DNA of 64,000 nt from contig NZ_BSDJ01000039.1 of the NCBI RefSeq assembly GCF_027925525.1, forward strand, positions 1 through 64,000, read 5' to 3'. Below, piece by piece: positions 16,045 through 25,490 of the stretch; position 1 is the stretch's first letter; each line of letters opens with the position of its first letter. The notes beneath the pieces are model-generated. The model had not been told where the DNA came from and ran no database searches. It was given only the letters and a program-made list of their open reading frames with translations. The DNA is from Paenibacillus tyrphae. Lineage in GTDB: Bacteria; Bacillota; Bacilli; Paenibacillales; NBRC-103111. Both the position numbers and the translations under genes were made by a program.

Positions 16045-17283
16045 ATGGCAAAGCAAAAAATCGTATTGGCCTACTCGGGCGGCCTCGATACGTCGATCAT
16101 TCTGAAATGGCTGAAAGAAACGTACGATGCCGAGATCATCGCTTTTACCGCGGATATCGGACAAAAGGAAGAGCTGGACGGCTTGGAGGAAAAAGCGCTG
16201 AGCACCGGCGCCTCCAAAGTATACATCGACGACCTGCGTGAAGAATTCGCCCGCGATTTCATTTATCCGATGTTCCAGTCGGGTGCGCTCTATGAAGGGC
16301 AGTATCTGCTCGGCACTAGCATCGCGCGGCCGCTGATCGCGAAGCGCATGGTCGAAATCGCGCGCGCGGAAGGCGCTACGGCGATCGCTCATGGCGCGAC
16401 GGGCAAGGGCAACGACCAGATCCGCTTCGAGCTGACGGCTGCGGCGCTGACGCCGGAGATCGAGGTCATCGCGCCTTGGCGTCTGGAGCAGTTCCGCGAG
16501 CAGTTCCCGGGTCGGGCCGAGATGATTGCTTATGCCGAGAAGCACGGCATTCCGGTCACCGCTTCGGCGGCCAAACCGTACTCGATGGACCGCAATCTGC
16601 TGCACATCAGCTATGAGAGCGGCGTGCTTGAAGATCCGTGGTTTGACGCGAGCGCACCAGAGAACAAAGACATGTATCTGCTGAGCGTGGACCCGGAGGA
16701 TGCCCCGGACCAAGCGGAATATGTCGATCTTGAATTCGAGCAGGGGAACTGCGTGGCCGTGAACGGCGAGCGTATGATTCCGCTGCAGGTGATGGAGAAG
16801 TTGAACGAGTTGGGCGGCAAGCACGGGATCGGCCGTGTCGACATGGTGGAGAACCGCTTCGTCGGCATGAAGAGCCGCGGCGTGTACGAAACCCCGGGCG
16901 GCGCCATTCTGTTCTCCGCTCACCGCAAGATGGAATCGCTGACGATGGACCGTGAAGTCATGCATCTGCGCGACTCGCTCATCTCGCGTTACAGCTCGCT
17001 TGTATACAACGGCTTCTGGTTCGCTCCGGAGCGGCTTGCGCTGCAGGCGCTCGTATCCGAGAGCCAGAAAAACGTGAGCGGCACGGTGCGCCTCAAGCTG
17101 TACAAAGGCAATGTGATCGCCGCCGGCGTGAAAAGCCCGGTCAGCTTGTACAACCCGCACATTGCGACGATGGAAGCCGATCCGACGCAAGCGTATAACC
17201 AAGGCGATGCGACAGGCTTCATCCGTTTGAACGCGTTGCGTTTGCGCGTCGCTTCCGGCGTTGAGCAGAACGCAGCGAAATAA
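16045..17283 (+). CDS. argG: Argininosuccinate synthase
   Basis: ArgG couples citrulline and aspartate using ATP. The 412-residue protein begins [17 protein letters not shown], the ATP-pyrophosphatase P-loop (SGGLDTS), and contains [16 protein letters not shown] 16045 follows AAAGGAGAG. It is followed by a very stable intercistronic hairpin (17332-17365) before argH, which may separate expression of the last gene from the rest. Confidence 0.97.
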   Translation: MAKQKIVLAYSGGLDTSIILKWLKETYDAEIIAFTADIGQKEELDGLEEKALSTGASKVYIDDLREEFARDFIYPMFQSGALYEGQYLLGTSIARPLIAKRMVEIARAEGATAIAHGATGKGNDQIRFELTAAALTPEIEVIAPWRLEQFREQFPGRAEMIAYAEKHGIPVTASAAKPYSMDRNLLHISYESGVLEDPWFDASAPENKDMYLLSVDPEDAPDQAEYVDLEFEQGNCVAVNGERMIPLQVMEKLNELGGKHGIGRVDMVENRFVGMKSRGVYETPGGAILFSAHRKMESLTMDREVMHLRDSLISRYSSLVYNGFWFAPERLALQALVSESQKNVSGTVRLKLYKGNVIAAGVKSPVSLYNPHIATMEADPTQAYNQGDATGFIRLNALRLRVASGVEQNAAK

Positions 17284-17331
17284 ATGCGGCAGGCGAGAAG
17301 CCGGCCATCCATCAGCCTGTAACACTTCGAA

Positions 17332-17365
17332 CCTTAGGGTTTTCCGTCAGCGGGAAGCCCTAAGG
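17332..17365 (+). other. Long intercistronic hairpin between argG and argH
   Basis: CCTTAGGGTTTTCC (17332-17345) pairs with GGGAAGCCCTAAGG (17352-17365) with two G-U pairs, closed by G-C and a TCAG tetraloop. The stem has about 15 bp and no T run after it, so it is more likely an RNA-stabilising, processing or partial-termination element than a plain terminator. Confidence 0.7.
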
Positions 17366-17425
17366 CTGTGTATAACAAGCAATACTCATTCGATGCATAC
17401 GATATAGGAAAAGGGGGACGCTGAT

Positions 17426-18841
17426 ATGTCCAAGCTGTGGGGCGGACGATTTACGAAAAAGACGGACCAACTGGTCGAAGAATATACGGCGTCGATCTTG
17501 TTCGACAAGGAGCTGGCCGAGGAGGACATCCAGGGCAGTCTGGCGCATGTGACCATGCTGGGCAAATGCGGCATCCTTCCGGCAGACGATGTGGAGAAAA
17601 TCAAGGACGGCTTGCTGAAGGTGCAGAACGTCATTCGCCGGGGCGAAATGGAATTTTCCATTAGCGACGAAGACATTCACATGAACATCGAGAAGGCACT
17701 GATCGACGAGGTGGGCCCGGTTGGAGGCAAGCTGCACACCGGCCGCAGCCGCAACGATCAGGTAGCCACGGATATGCATTTGTGGCTTCGCAAGCGGGTC
17801 GTCGAATTTGTCGGTCTGCTGAACAAGGTGCAGGAGGCGCTGATCGGACAAGCGAAAGCCAATCTCGATACGATCGTGCCGGGCTACACGCATTTGCAGC
17901 GGGCGCAGCCGATTTTGTTCGCCCATCATCTCATGGCGTACGTATCGATGTTCCAGCGCGACATCGAGCGTCTGCAGGACAGCTACAAGCGCGTGAACGT
18001 GCTGCCGCTGGGCGCCGGGGCGCTGGCCGGGACGACGTTCCCGATCGACCGTCACTTCGTAGCGGAGCAGCTTGGCTTCGACGGCGTGTACGAGAATTCG
18101 CTCGACGCGGTGAGCGACCGAGACTTTATTCTGGAGTTCCTGTCGAACGCGGCGACCATTATGATGCACCTGTCGCGCCTCAGCGAGGAGTTCGTGCTGT
18201 GGTCCAGCACAGAGTTCCGGTTCATCGAGCTGGATGACGCCTTCTGTACCGGCAGCAGCATTATGCCGCAGAAGAAAAATCCCGATGTCGCCGAACTCGT
18301 GCGGGGCAAAACAGGCCGCGTCTACGGCAATCTGTTCGGCCTCCTGACCGTGCTGAAGTCGCTGCCGCTCGCCTACAACAAGGATATGCAGGAAGACAAA
18401 GAAGGCATGTTCGATACGGTCCGCACGCTGCAGGGCGCGCTGCAATTGTTCGCCCCGATGATCAGCACGATGAAGGTGAACAAGGACCGGATGCGCCAAG
18501 CCGTCAACCAGGACTTCTCCAATGCGACGGATATCGCTGATTACTTGGTGAACAAGGGAATGCCGTTCCGCCAAGCGCACGAAGTCATCGGCAAAACCGT
18601 ACTTTACTGTATTCAAAATCAAAAGTATTTGCTCGACCTGAAGTTGGAGGAGTTCCACCAATTTTCCAAACAGTTCGATCAGGACATCTACGACGTGCTG
18701 CAGCCGGAAAGTGTCGTGAACGCCCGCAACGTTTACGGTGGCACCGCCGCGGCGCAGGTAAGTCAAGCGATCGAACGGGCGGAAGCCGTTCTGGCCGGCT
18801 CGTCGGCTTGGTTTGAGGAATTTTTCGCAAAAAGCAGGTAA
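17426..18841 (+). CDS. argH: Argininosuccinate lyase
   Basis: ArgH releases arginine and fumarate, the last step. The 471-residue protein has the fumarase/lyase signature [12 protein letters not shown] with the catalytic serine loop, [13 protein letters not shown] and [12 protein letters not shown]-like regions. ATG 17426 follows AAAAGGGGG. The gap from argG is about 140 nt and holds the strong hairpin. A large multi-stem structure (18855-18918) closes the operon. Confidence 0.97.
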   Translation: MSKLWGGRFTKKTDQLVEEYTASILFDKELAEEDIQGSLAHVTMLGKCGILPADDVEKIKDGLLKVQNVIRRGEMEFSISDEDIHMNIEKALIDEVGPVGGKLHTGRSRNDQVATDMHLWLRKRVVEFVGLLNKVQEALIGQAKANLDTIVPGYTHLQRAQPILFAHHLMAYVSMFQRDIERLQDSYKRVNVLPLGAGALAGTTFPIDRHFVAEQLGFDGVYENSLDAVSDRDFILEFLSNAATIMMHLSRLSEEFVLWSSTEFRFIELDDAFCTGSSIMPQKKNPDVAELVRGKTGRVYGNLFGLLTVLKSLPLAYNKDMQEDKEGMFDTVRTLQGALQLFAPMISTMKVNKDRMRQAVNQDFSNATDIADYLVNKGMPFRQAHEVIGKTVLYCIQNQKYLLDLKLEEFHQFSKQFDQDIYDVLQPESVVNARNVYGGTAAAQVSQAIERAEAVLAGSSAWFEEFFAKSR

Positions 18842-18854
18842 GTAAGGTAAGTCC

Positions 18855-18918
18855 GAAACCCCCACCCACAGAAGGGCGGCTAGATCAGCCGCATGCCTTC
18901 AGACGGGCTGGGGGTTTC
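18855..18918. terminator. Multi-stem terminator region at the end of the arg operon
   Basis: GAAACCCCC (18855-18863) pairs perfectly with GGGGGTTTC (18910-18918). Inside are GAAGG/CCTTC and the hairpin GCGGCT (18876-18881)/AGCCGC (18887-18892). The convergent VanW gene ends at 18935, so the structure could serve both strands. Confidence 0.6.
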
Positions 18919-18934
18919 TCACGTCTGCGCACGG

Positions 18935-20428
18935 TCATCGGAAGGTCGGCCCGCGGACGCCGTCCTCGATCAGCGGCGCAGGCGACTCTCCGGGTGGAGG
19001 CGCCGTACGGTCAAGCGTTCCCGAGCCGCCGCCGGAAGCGATCACGGTCGGCTGGGCATGGTAGGTGTCACGCGATACTTTTTCCTGCGAGATGACGCCG
19101 CCGTTCTGCTTCTTATACCGGAACGTTTCGACGACATACCCGGGCTTTCCTTGCATGACGATTTCCTGTTTGCCGCTCGGCAGTGAAGGATTCAGCACGT
19201 ACTTGACCGGCGGCGCCAACGTTTCGAGCGTTTTCGACTCGATTTCGTAAGTGATGTCCGGTGGCGTCTGGCCGAACAGCTTCACGGTGACGCTGCGCTC
19301 GTCCGAGGAAGTACGGATCAACAAATAATGGTCCGTCGAGTTGCGGAATTTGAAATTGATGTGGCCGGTGGCGAACGTGGCGTCCTGTCCTAGCGCGACA
19401 TAGCTCACGGGGAGCGAATGATTCCGCCGCTCGACGACGGCCAGACCGGCCCGCAGGACGGCGTTGTACAGCGTCGACGACACCTGGCAGATGCCGCCGC
19501 CGATGCCGGGAACGAGCTTGCCGTTCACGATGACCGGCGCTTCTTTGAAGCCGAAGCGCTTCTCCGTCCGCTCGATGACCGGCGCATAATCGAACACTTC
19601 ACCCGGCTTCAGCAGCACATCCTGTAAGGAAGCGGCCGTCGAACGGACGTTGTGTACGCGTCCTTCGATGCTGACGGCAGCTGGGGCCGGCGGCGATACG
19701 GTCGTGAACTCGCCGATTTTGCGTATAATGCCCTGCGCGCGCAGCGCTTGCTCCGTAATGGCCGGCTCTTGCGACAGCATCGGAACGTCCAGCGGGATGG
19801 CGGCAGGCACCTGCTGGCGGCTTTCCCCCGCGGATTCGGGCACTGCGGCCACGGCTCCCCAGTTCGGCAGCGCCGCTTGGAGCCGGCTGAGCAGCTTCGC
19901 TTCGTCGACCCGTTCCACATGGGCCTCGGGCACGTAGCTGATGGCATCGGTCGCATCGATCAGCCGCTTCGCATCGGTAGGCTTGCGGGCGTACACTTGC
20001 GGGAACGCTTCGCCCATCGCGGCCCGCAGCTTGTCTGCCGACAGCGCGGGCGTCAGCGCAAGCGAGGCTCCGCGAAGCCGCCAGCGGGCCGCCGCCCGCC
20101 GGTACGGCGGCCCTTCCCGAACGGGCTGAAGCTGCGCCAGCAGCTCCTGACCGTTGATCTCAAGCCCGAGCTGCCGGAGCGTCCGCTCGGCGCTGCCGAC
20201 TCCCGGCACGGTCAGCCGGACCTTTTGCTCCAGCAGCGCCGACGTTTTCGAAGCAAGCTGATGCTCAAGCGCGGGCCAGGACAGGCCTCCGATCGGCCAA
20301 CCCGCGACACGAACGCCTGCAGGAACCCTGGCGAGCGATCCGTAGGCGGTAACAGACAGGAAAATGGCCAGCATCAGTATCAGCGTGCCGATCCAGATCC
20401 AGTGAAAACGCAGATTCCATCGTGGCAT
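18935..20428 (-). CDS. VanW family protein with N-terminal membrane anchor
   Basis: A 497-residue cell-envelope protein. One transmembrane segment (about residues 11-32) anchors it. The long extracellular part resembles peptidoglycan-binding-4/YoaR-type domains (about 45-230), followed by the VanW domain (about 265-395, with RVHNVRSTAAS, GGGICQVSSTLYNAVLRAGL and RRNHSLPVSYV). A C-terminal G5-like segment follows. VanW was first named from vancomycin-resistance clusters but its activity is unknown, and presence here does not imply resistance. ATG 20428 follows AAAGGAGAG; the frame open to 20503 lacks a site. Expressed alone on the minus strand. Confidence 0.88.
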   Translation of the reverse strand: MPRWNLRFHWIWIGTLILMLAIFLSVTAYGSLARVPAGVRVAGWPIGGLSWPALEHQLASKTSALLEQKVRLTVPGVGSAERTLRQLGLEINGQELLAQLQPVREGPPYRRAAARWRLRGASLALTPALSADKLRAAMGEAFPQVYARKPTDAKRLIDATDAISYVPEAHVERVDEAKLLSRLQAALPNWGAVAAVPESAGESRQQVPAAIPLDVPMLSQEPAITEQALRAQGIIRKIGEFTTVSPPAPAAVSIEGRVHNVRSTAASLQDVLLKPGEVFDYAPVIERTEKRFGFKEAPVIVNGKLVPGIGGGICQVSSTLYNAVLRAGLAVVERRNHSLPVSYVALGQDATFATGHINFKFRNSTDHYLLIRTSSDERSVTVKLFGQTPPDITYEIESKTLETLAPPVKYVLNPSLPSGKQEIVMQGKPGYVVETFRYKKQNGGVISQEKVSRDTYHAQPTVIASGGGSGTLDRTAPPPGESPAPLIEDGVRGPTFR

Positions 20429-20750
20429 GACGGGCTCTCCTTTTGTTCCTCGGTACACTCGTACCTCTCCATCTATATGCGGCCAAGCCCCGAAACTTTC
20501 CATTCGCCGTCATTCGTCAATCGTCCGCGTAAGGCCGCGCGGGCTGTACGATCCGGTCGAAGAAGAGCGAAGCGGCGAGCCTTACGGCCCTATGCTCTAA
20601 CCCGAACCGGTGTTCCGAATATGAAGAAACTGTAGAAATTCACTGTCGGATAAAGGATTTTGCGCTTTTATGTCGAACTTGTAAAGGCTGGCATCAAGTC
20701 CGCTTCTCGAGGCGGTCTACAGACTCGCAAATTTTTCAGGATGTGATATC
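20429..20750. other. 322-bp divergent intergenic region between the VanW gene and ftsE
   Basis: No gene is seen. It holds GGTAC/GTACC (20452-20465), a small palindrome just upstream of the VanW ribosome site. It also holds an 8-bp inverted repeat CGTAAGGC (20528-20535)/GCCTTACG (20579-20586). Promoters for the two divergent genes must lie here but no convincing -35/-10 pair was found for either. Confidence 0.5.
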
Positions 20751-21437
20751 GTGATCGAAATGCAGGACGTTTGGAAAACGTATCCTGACGGCAGCCATGC
20801 CTTGAAAGGCATCAGCGTCAAGGTCGACCAAAGCGATTTCCTTTATGTCGTTGGCCCTTCCGGCGCCGGCAAATCGACCTTTATGAAATTGATTTACAGA
20901 GAAGAGCGACCGACCAAAGGCACGATATTCGTCAACGGCTTCAATCTGGAAAAGCTCAAACAGCGCAAAATTCCGTTTGTCCGGCGCAATATCGGGGTCA
21001 TTTTCCAAGACTTCCGGCTGCTCCCGAAGCTTACCGTATATGAGAACGTCGCCTTCGCCATGGAAGTGATCGAGGCGCCGAAGAAGCTCATCAAGAAGCG
21101 CACGCTCGAAGTGCTGGAGCTTGTGCGGCTCAAGGACAAAATCAATTCCCTGCCGACCCAGCTTTCCGGGGGCGAGCAGCAGCGGGTCGCCATTGCCCGG
21201 GCGATCGTGAACAGCCCTTCCGTCATCGTCGCGGACGAGCCGACGGGGAATCTCGATCCCGACACGTCTTGGGGCATTATGAAGCTGATGGAAGAAATCA
21301 ACTTCCGCGGCACGACCATCATTATGGCAACGCACAATAAAGAAATCGTCAACACGATGCGCAAGCGGGTACTGGCTATCGAATCGGGCAAGCTTGTCCG
21401 GGATGAGGTAAGGGGTGACTACGGCTATGAGGATTAA
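20751..21437 (+). CDS. ftsE: Cell division ATP-binding protein FtsE
   Basis: FtsE is the ATPase of the FtsEX complex, which relays cytoplasmic signals to extracellular peptidoglycan hydrolases at division or elongation sites. The 228 residues contain Walker [10 protein letters not shown]-loop [10 protein letters not shown], signature [14 protein letters not shown] and Walker [17 protein letters not shown] 20751 is used after AGGATGTG. The gene overlaps ftsX by 11 nt and heads a unit ftsE-ftsX-M23 peptidase-ctp. Confidence 0.97.
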   Translation: MIEMQDVWKTYPDGSHALKGISVKVDQSDFLYVVGPSGAGKSTFMKLIYREERPTKGTIFVNGFNLEKLKQRKIPFVRRNIGVIFQDFRLLPKLTVYENVAFAMEVIEAPKKLIKKRTLEVLELVRLKDKINSLPTQLSGGEQQRVAIARAIVNSPSVIVADEPTGNLDPDTSWGIMKLMEEINFRGTTIIMATHNKEIVNTMRKRVLAIESGKLVRDEVRGDYGYED

Positions 21438-22341
21438 CACGGCCGTGAGGCATCTTCGCGAAGGCGGTAAAAACGTCGTTCGAAACGGCTGGATGTCCTT
21501 TGCCTCCATTAGTGCGATTGCGATTTCTTTGTTTATTTTGGGTGTTTTTTTGCTTCTGACGCTGAATGTCAATTATTTGACCCAGCAGATCGAACAGCAG
21601 GTCGAGATCCGGGTGTATCTTGAGGTGAAGACGCCGGAGGATCAGGTAACTTCATTGCAAAACGAAATTACGGCCATCTCTAACGTTTCGAAGGTCAAGT
21701 TTGTTTCCAAAGAGGAAGGGCTTGAATACTTGCGCGGAAAGCTGGGAGACGGGAAGCAGCTGCTCGAAGGGTTCGAGGGCGAGAACAATCCGCTGAACGA
21801 TTCCTTCACCGTCGAAGTGACCGAGCCTCGCGAGGTTGCGGCAGTCGCCAAGCAGATCGAGAGCTTGAACAACGGCAAGCCGACAAAGCCGATTTACCGG
21901 GTCAGCTACGGGCAAGGGACGGTAGAGACGATGTTCAAAGTGACGTCGATCGTCCGCAATGTCGGGCTGGTTATCGTAGCCGGTTTGGCGCTAACCGCCA
22001 TGTTCCTGATTTCCAATACGATTAAAATTACGATCGTGGCGCGCCGCCGCGAGATTTCGATCATGAAGCTCGTGGGGGCGACCAACTCGTTTATCCGCTG
22101 GCCGTTCTTTATCGAAGGGGCGTTGCTCGGCATTATCGGTTCGGCAATTCCCGTCGGCCTGCTGCTGTACGGGTATTGGGAAATGATGCGGGCGATCCAG
22201 CTCGACCTGAACCTGCTGCTCGTTCAGCTGCTGCCCTTTGAAGCGATCAGCCTTAAGACGGCAGGGCTTCTGCTCGGCATCGGCATTCTGATCGGCATTT
22301 GGGGAAGCACGCTGTCGGTCCGCAAATTTTTGAAAGTTTAA
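21427..22341 (+). CDS. ftsX: Cell division protein FtsX
   Basis: Integral membrane partner of FtsE with 304 residues. TM1 (about 25-48) is followed by a large extracellular domain (about 50-170). The next three membrane segments lie in the C-terminal half (about 175-300). The extracellular loop is where FtsX contacts its hydrolase. The ATG at 21427 suits the ribosome site AGGTAAGGGG better than the GTG at 21415, which is almost on top of it. The next gene encodes a coiled-coil M23 peptidase, a likely partner. Confidence 0.96.
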   Translation: MRINTAVRHLREGGKNVVRNGWMSFASISAIAISLFILGVFLLLTLNVNYLTQQIEQQVEIRVYLEVKTPEDQVTSLQNEITAISNVSKVKFVSKEEGLEYLRGKLGDGKQLLEGFEGENNPLNDSFTVEVTEPREVAAVAKQIESLNNGKPTKPIYRVSYGQGTVETMFKVTSIVRNVGLVIVAGLALTAMFLISNTIKITIVARRREISIMKLVGATNSFIRWPFFIEGALLGIIGSAIPVGLLLYGYWEMMRAIQLDLNLLLVQLLPFEAISLKTAGLLLGIGILIGIWGSTLSVRKFLKV

Positions 22342-22387
22342 TAACCAACGATCAATCTCGGATGAATAGTCGGGGGAGGAACGGATA

Positions 22388-23626
22388 TTGAAGAAGTCTT
22401 GGGTGCCTCTTGTGGTCACGGCCGGTTTGGTAGGGACGCTTATCGCTCCGCAATACGGCTTTGCGCTGTCGGAGTCGCAGCGGATTCAGCAGGAAATCAA
22501 TGAGATTAAAAAAATGAAATCCGCAACGCAGCAAAAAGTGAACGAGACGGAGAAACAAATCAATCAGGTGCAGCAGGAAAAGCAGCAGACGTCGAACGAT
22601 ATTACCGCCATCCTCGGCCAAATTGACGCGACGAACAAGAAGCTCAACGTGCTGAACGACCAAGTGTCGAGCGTCACGACCTCTTTGAAGGAGAACGCTC
22701 AGCAACTGGAGGAAGCGGAAGCGAGAATCGTCTCCCGCGACCAGATGCTTAGATCCAGGCTGCGTCTGATGTATATGAACGGCGTCGTTTCCTACGCCGA
22801 CGTGCTGCTCAGCTCCACCAGCTTCAGCGATTTCCTGGACCGGCTGCAGGCGCTTAAATCGATTGTCGGGCAGGACAAAGAAATTTTGGAAGCGAACAAG
22901 CGGGACAAGGCCGTGATCGCCGACAAGCGCGTGGTGATTGAAAAGCAGCTGGCGGAGGTAAAAACTTTATACGCCCAAGCGGCGGCCATCAAAGCCGATC
23001 TTGTCGTGAAGGAAAAAGAAAAGGAAGTCAAAATCGCAAGCCTTTCCCAAAAGGAAAAGGAATTGGAAGATATCAGCGAGGAAGTGCAGAAGCAGCTCGT
23101 TCAAGTCGCGAAGCAGGAAGCGGATAAACAGCGCGCGCTTCAGCAGGCTAAAGCGGCGGAGAACGCAAAGAAGACTAAGGCTTCTGCAACGCCTGGAACC
23201 CCTGCAACTCCTGCCTATACTTATGGTGGCGGCAAGTTTGGCTATCCGCTGCCGCGTGTCGTGCAGATGTCTTCGGACTTCGGCACCCGGACCGACCCGA
23301 TTAACGGACGGAAATCAACGCACACCGGACTCGATCTGCCTTCCCCGAACGGAACGGACATTTTTGCGGCGGAGGACGGCGTCGTCATCGTCGCGTCCTG
23401 GTGGAGCGGGTACGGCAACTGCGTAGTCATCGATCACGGCAAAGGCGTGTGGACGCTGTACGGGCATATCCGCAACGATGGCATCGTTGTCGAGAAAGGG
23501 GATACCGTCAAGCGCGGCCAAAAGATTGCAGAAGTCGGTTCCACCGGCCGTTCGACCGGAAACCATCTGCATTTTGAAGTCCGCATCGACGGAGATCCGG
23601 TTGATCCGAAGCCGTATTTGAGATAA
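22388..23626 (+). CDS. Secreted coiled-coil M23 peptidase, probable FtsEX-controlled hydrolase
   Basis: A 412-residue secreted protein with an N-terminal signal peptide (MKKSWVPLVVTAGLVGTLIA), a long coiled coil (about residues 28-255), a short Ala/Thr/Pro linker and a C-terminal LytM/M23 zinc endopeptidase domain. Zinc ligands are visible as HTGLD near residue 310 and HLHFEV near residue 395. The architecture matches EnvC/PcsB-like activators or hydrolases governed by FtsEX, and the position directly after ftsX supports this. TTG 22388 is the start, after GGGAGG. B. subtilis uses the NlpC/P60 enzyme CwlO for this role, so an M23 enzyme in the operon is a lineage difference. Whether it cuts peptidoglycan itself is inferred from the intact ligands. 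Confidence 0.9.
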   Translation: MKKSWVPLVVTAGLVGTLIAPQYGFALSESQRIQQEINEIKKMKSATQQKVNETEKQINQVQQEKQQTSNDITAILGQIDATNKKLNVLNDQVSSVTTSLKENAQQLEEAEARIVSRDQMLRSRLRLMYMNGVVSYADVLLSSTSFSDFLDRLQALKSIVGQDKEILEANKRDKAVIADKRVVIEKQLAEVKTLYAQAAAIKADLVVKEKEKEVKIASLSQKEKELEDISEEVQKQLVQVAKQEADKQRALQQAKAAENAKKTKASATPGTPATPAYTYGGGKFGYPLPRVVQMSSDFGTRTDPINGRKSTHTGLDLPSPNGTDIFAAEDGVVIVASWWSGYGNCVVIDHGKGVWTLYGHIRNDGIVVEKGDTVKRGQKIAEVGSTGRSTGNHLHFEVRIDGDPVDPKPYLR

Positions 23627-23719
23627 TGCTGCTGTTCATATTTTTTCTTGGCTTGTCATAAACTAGAAAGACAAGTTAGTCAAGTAGCGGGAACAGCAAA
23701 GGCGGTGTGGGACTATAAA

Positions 23720-25171
23720 ATGACATTTAAAGGACGTACCGTATTGGCGTTTGTCCTGTTGTCCATGTTTGCAAGCAGCATTATGACGCTGACGATCGTA
23801 CATCCGTCGATTTTCGCCGCTGTCGGCTTGGAGGGCTCGGCATCCGCCGACGTGAAATCGGGGCTGACCAGCAAGGACTACAAAAAACTGGCAACGACAT
23901 ACCAATTGATCGAAGGCAAGTTTTTAAACGAGGTCGATCACGACAAGATCGTGAACGGCGCGGTCAACGGGATGCTGTCCACGCTCGAAGATCCGTTTAC
24001 GGTGTATATGGATCAGAAGGAGGCGCAGCAGTTCGACGAGAACATTTCCTCGTCATTCCAAGGCATCGGCGCGGAGGTGACCTCCGAAGACGGCAAAGTG
24101 ACCATCGTCTCTCCGATCAAAGGGTCGCCGGCTGAGAAGGCCGGACTGCACGCGCACGACATCATCGTCTCGATCAACGGAGAGAAGCTGGAAGGGCTGT
24201 CGCTCAACCAGGCGATTATGAAGATCCGCGGTCCCAAGGGCACGCAGGCCAAGATCGAAGTGCTGCGGGCCGGGGCGCCGGAGCCGATCCAGATGATCGT
24301 CGTCCGCGATGACATCGATGTCGAGACCGTATACAGCGAGATGCTGCCCGGACAGATCGGCAAGATCGAAATCCGGCAGTTCGCCAGTAACACCTCCAAA
24401 CGGTTCAAGGAAGAACTGAAAGCGTTGGAGGACAAAGGGATGAAGGGACTCATCATCGACGTGCGCAACGATCCGGGCGGTCTGCTTACCGCGGTTGTGG
24501 AAATTGTCGAGCCGTTCATACCGAAAGGCAAAGGAATCGTCCAGATCGAGGACCGCAAAGGCAAGCGCGAGGAGACGGCGTCGCAGGGAACCGGCAAGCC
24601 GTACCCGGTGTCGGTGCTCATCAATAAGGGCAGCGCAAGCGCATCGGAGATACTGGCCGGCGCGATGCACGACTCCGCAGGCAGCCAACTGATCGGAGAG
24701 AATACGTTTGGCAAGGGCACGGTTCAGGTGACGTTCGAGAAAGAAATGGGCGACGGCAGCAACATCAAGATGACCGTTTACAAGTGGCTCACGCCGAACG
24801 GCACTTGGATTCACAAGAAAGGCATTGCGCCGACGATGCCCGTCGAGCAACCGGCTTACTTCAAAGTGGCGCCTCTGAGCAAAAAAGCGACGCTTAAACC
24901 GGATATGAACAACGAGGACGTCAAAAATCTGCAGATCATGCTGCAGGGCCTCGGCCTTGGTCCGGACCGGCAGGACGGCTACTTCAGCGAAAAAACTGCG
25001 CTGGCTGTTAAGGCGTTCCAGCGTTTGAACGGCTTGCCGATCACCGGCGAGGTGGATACCGAGACGGCGAACAAGCTAGAGAAGGCGATCTTGACCGAGA
25101 TTCGCGATCCGAAGAACGACATGCAGCTTAAGGCGGCTGTCGAGTATATGCAAGGTGCCGTTAAGAAGTAA
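23720..25171 (+). CDS. ctpB: S41 family carboxy-terminal processing protease (CtpA/CtpB type)
   Basis: A 483-residue membrane-anchored periplasm-side serine protease. An N-terminal hydrophobic anchor (about 8-30) is followed by a PDZ domain (about 105-185) and the S41 catalytic domain with the Ser/Lys dyad (Ser in NKGSASASEIL, Lys in NTFGKGTVQ). A C-terminal peptidoglycan-binding-1 domain lies at about 395-455 (MNNEDVKNLQIMLQ...). ATG 23720 follows AAAGGCGGTG; an upstream TTG at 23648 would add a poor N-terminus. In B. subtilis the syntenic gene is ctpB, which cleaves SpoIVFA during sporulation; the paralogue CtpA cannot be excluded from sequence alone. Confidence 0.9.
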   Translation: MTFKGRTVLAFVLLSMFASSIMTLTIVHPSIFAAVGLEGSASADVKSGLTSKDYKKLATTYQLIEGKFLNEVDHDKIVNGAVNGMLSTLEDPFTVYMDQKEAQQFDENISSSFQGIGAEVTSEDGKVTIVSPIKGSPAEKAGLHAHDIIVSINGEKLEGLSLNQAIMKIRGPKGTQAKIEVLRAGAPEPIQMIVVRDDIDVETVYSEMLPGQIGKIEIRQFASNTSKRFKEELKALEDKGMKGLIIDVRNDPGGLLTAVVEIVEPFIPKGKGIVQIEDRKGKREETASQGTGKPYPVSVLINKGSASASEILAGAMHDSAGSQLIGENTFGKGTVQVTFEKEMGDGSNIKMTVYKWLTPNGTWIHKKGIAPTMPVEQPAYFKVAPLSKKATLKPDMNNEDVKNLQIMLQGLGLGPDRQDGYFSEKTALAVKAFQRLNGLPITGEVDTETANKLEKAILTEIRDPKNDMQLKAAVEYMQGAVKK

Positions 25172-25236
25172 CGGCTTCCGGGATTTAGGGAAATTCGGCC
25201 GAAGGCAGGAAAACGAAGCATTTGCGTCGAAATAAC

Positions 25237-25288
25237 AACCTCTATCGGGGCCGCCCGACTTAACGGCCTTGATAGAGGTTTTCTTTTT
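25237..25288 (+). terminator. Terminator after ctp
   Basis: AACCTCTATC (25237-25246) pairs perfectly with GATAGAGGTT (25271-25280), with an inner GGCCG/CGGCC stem and TTCTTTTT after it. Confidence 0.9.
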
Positions 25289-25300
25289 AACTTATAAACA

Positions 25301-25477
25301 TTGAAGTCTGGTGAATAACGAGCGGAGCAGCCGAAAGCGTTCTGTAGAAACGAAGTGTTCGCCTTTGTTTCCGGACTTCAACCTATAATAAGGTATAGAT
25401 AATCCAGAAGTCCGGGAACAACAGCAAACGGAAGAACGCTTTGGCGGCGTAGCGGTTTGTTATTCACCGGACTTCAA
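25301..25477. repeat. Two inverted copies of an ~80-bp palindromic element
   Basis: Copy 1 (25301-25381) runs from TTGAAGTCTGG to CCGGACTTCAA. Copy 2 (25404-25477) is the reverse complement of a close relative, ending ACCGGACTTCAA. Shared blocks include GGTGAATAAC and AAAGCGTTCT in the same order. A 22-bp AT-rich spacer (25382-25403) separates them. Each copy has its own terminal inverted repeats, as in a MITE or REP-like element, and together they can form one large hairpin just upstream of the minJ-like gene. Confidence 0.7.
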
Positions 25478-25490
25478 AAAGGAGCCGGCC

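Noticed and set aside
17360-18865. 501-codon minus-strand frame opposite argH
   Set aside because: Antisense shadow of argH extending into its flanks, no ribosome site.
18935-20428. Vancomycin resistance determinant
   Set aside because: Only a VanW-family protein is present; no vanHAX or vanRS genes are near, and VanW proteins are common in non-resistant Firmicutes.
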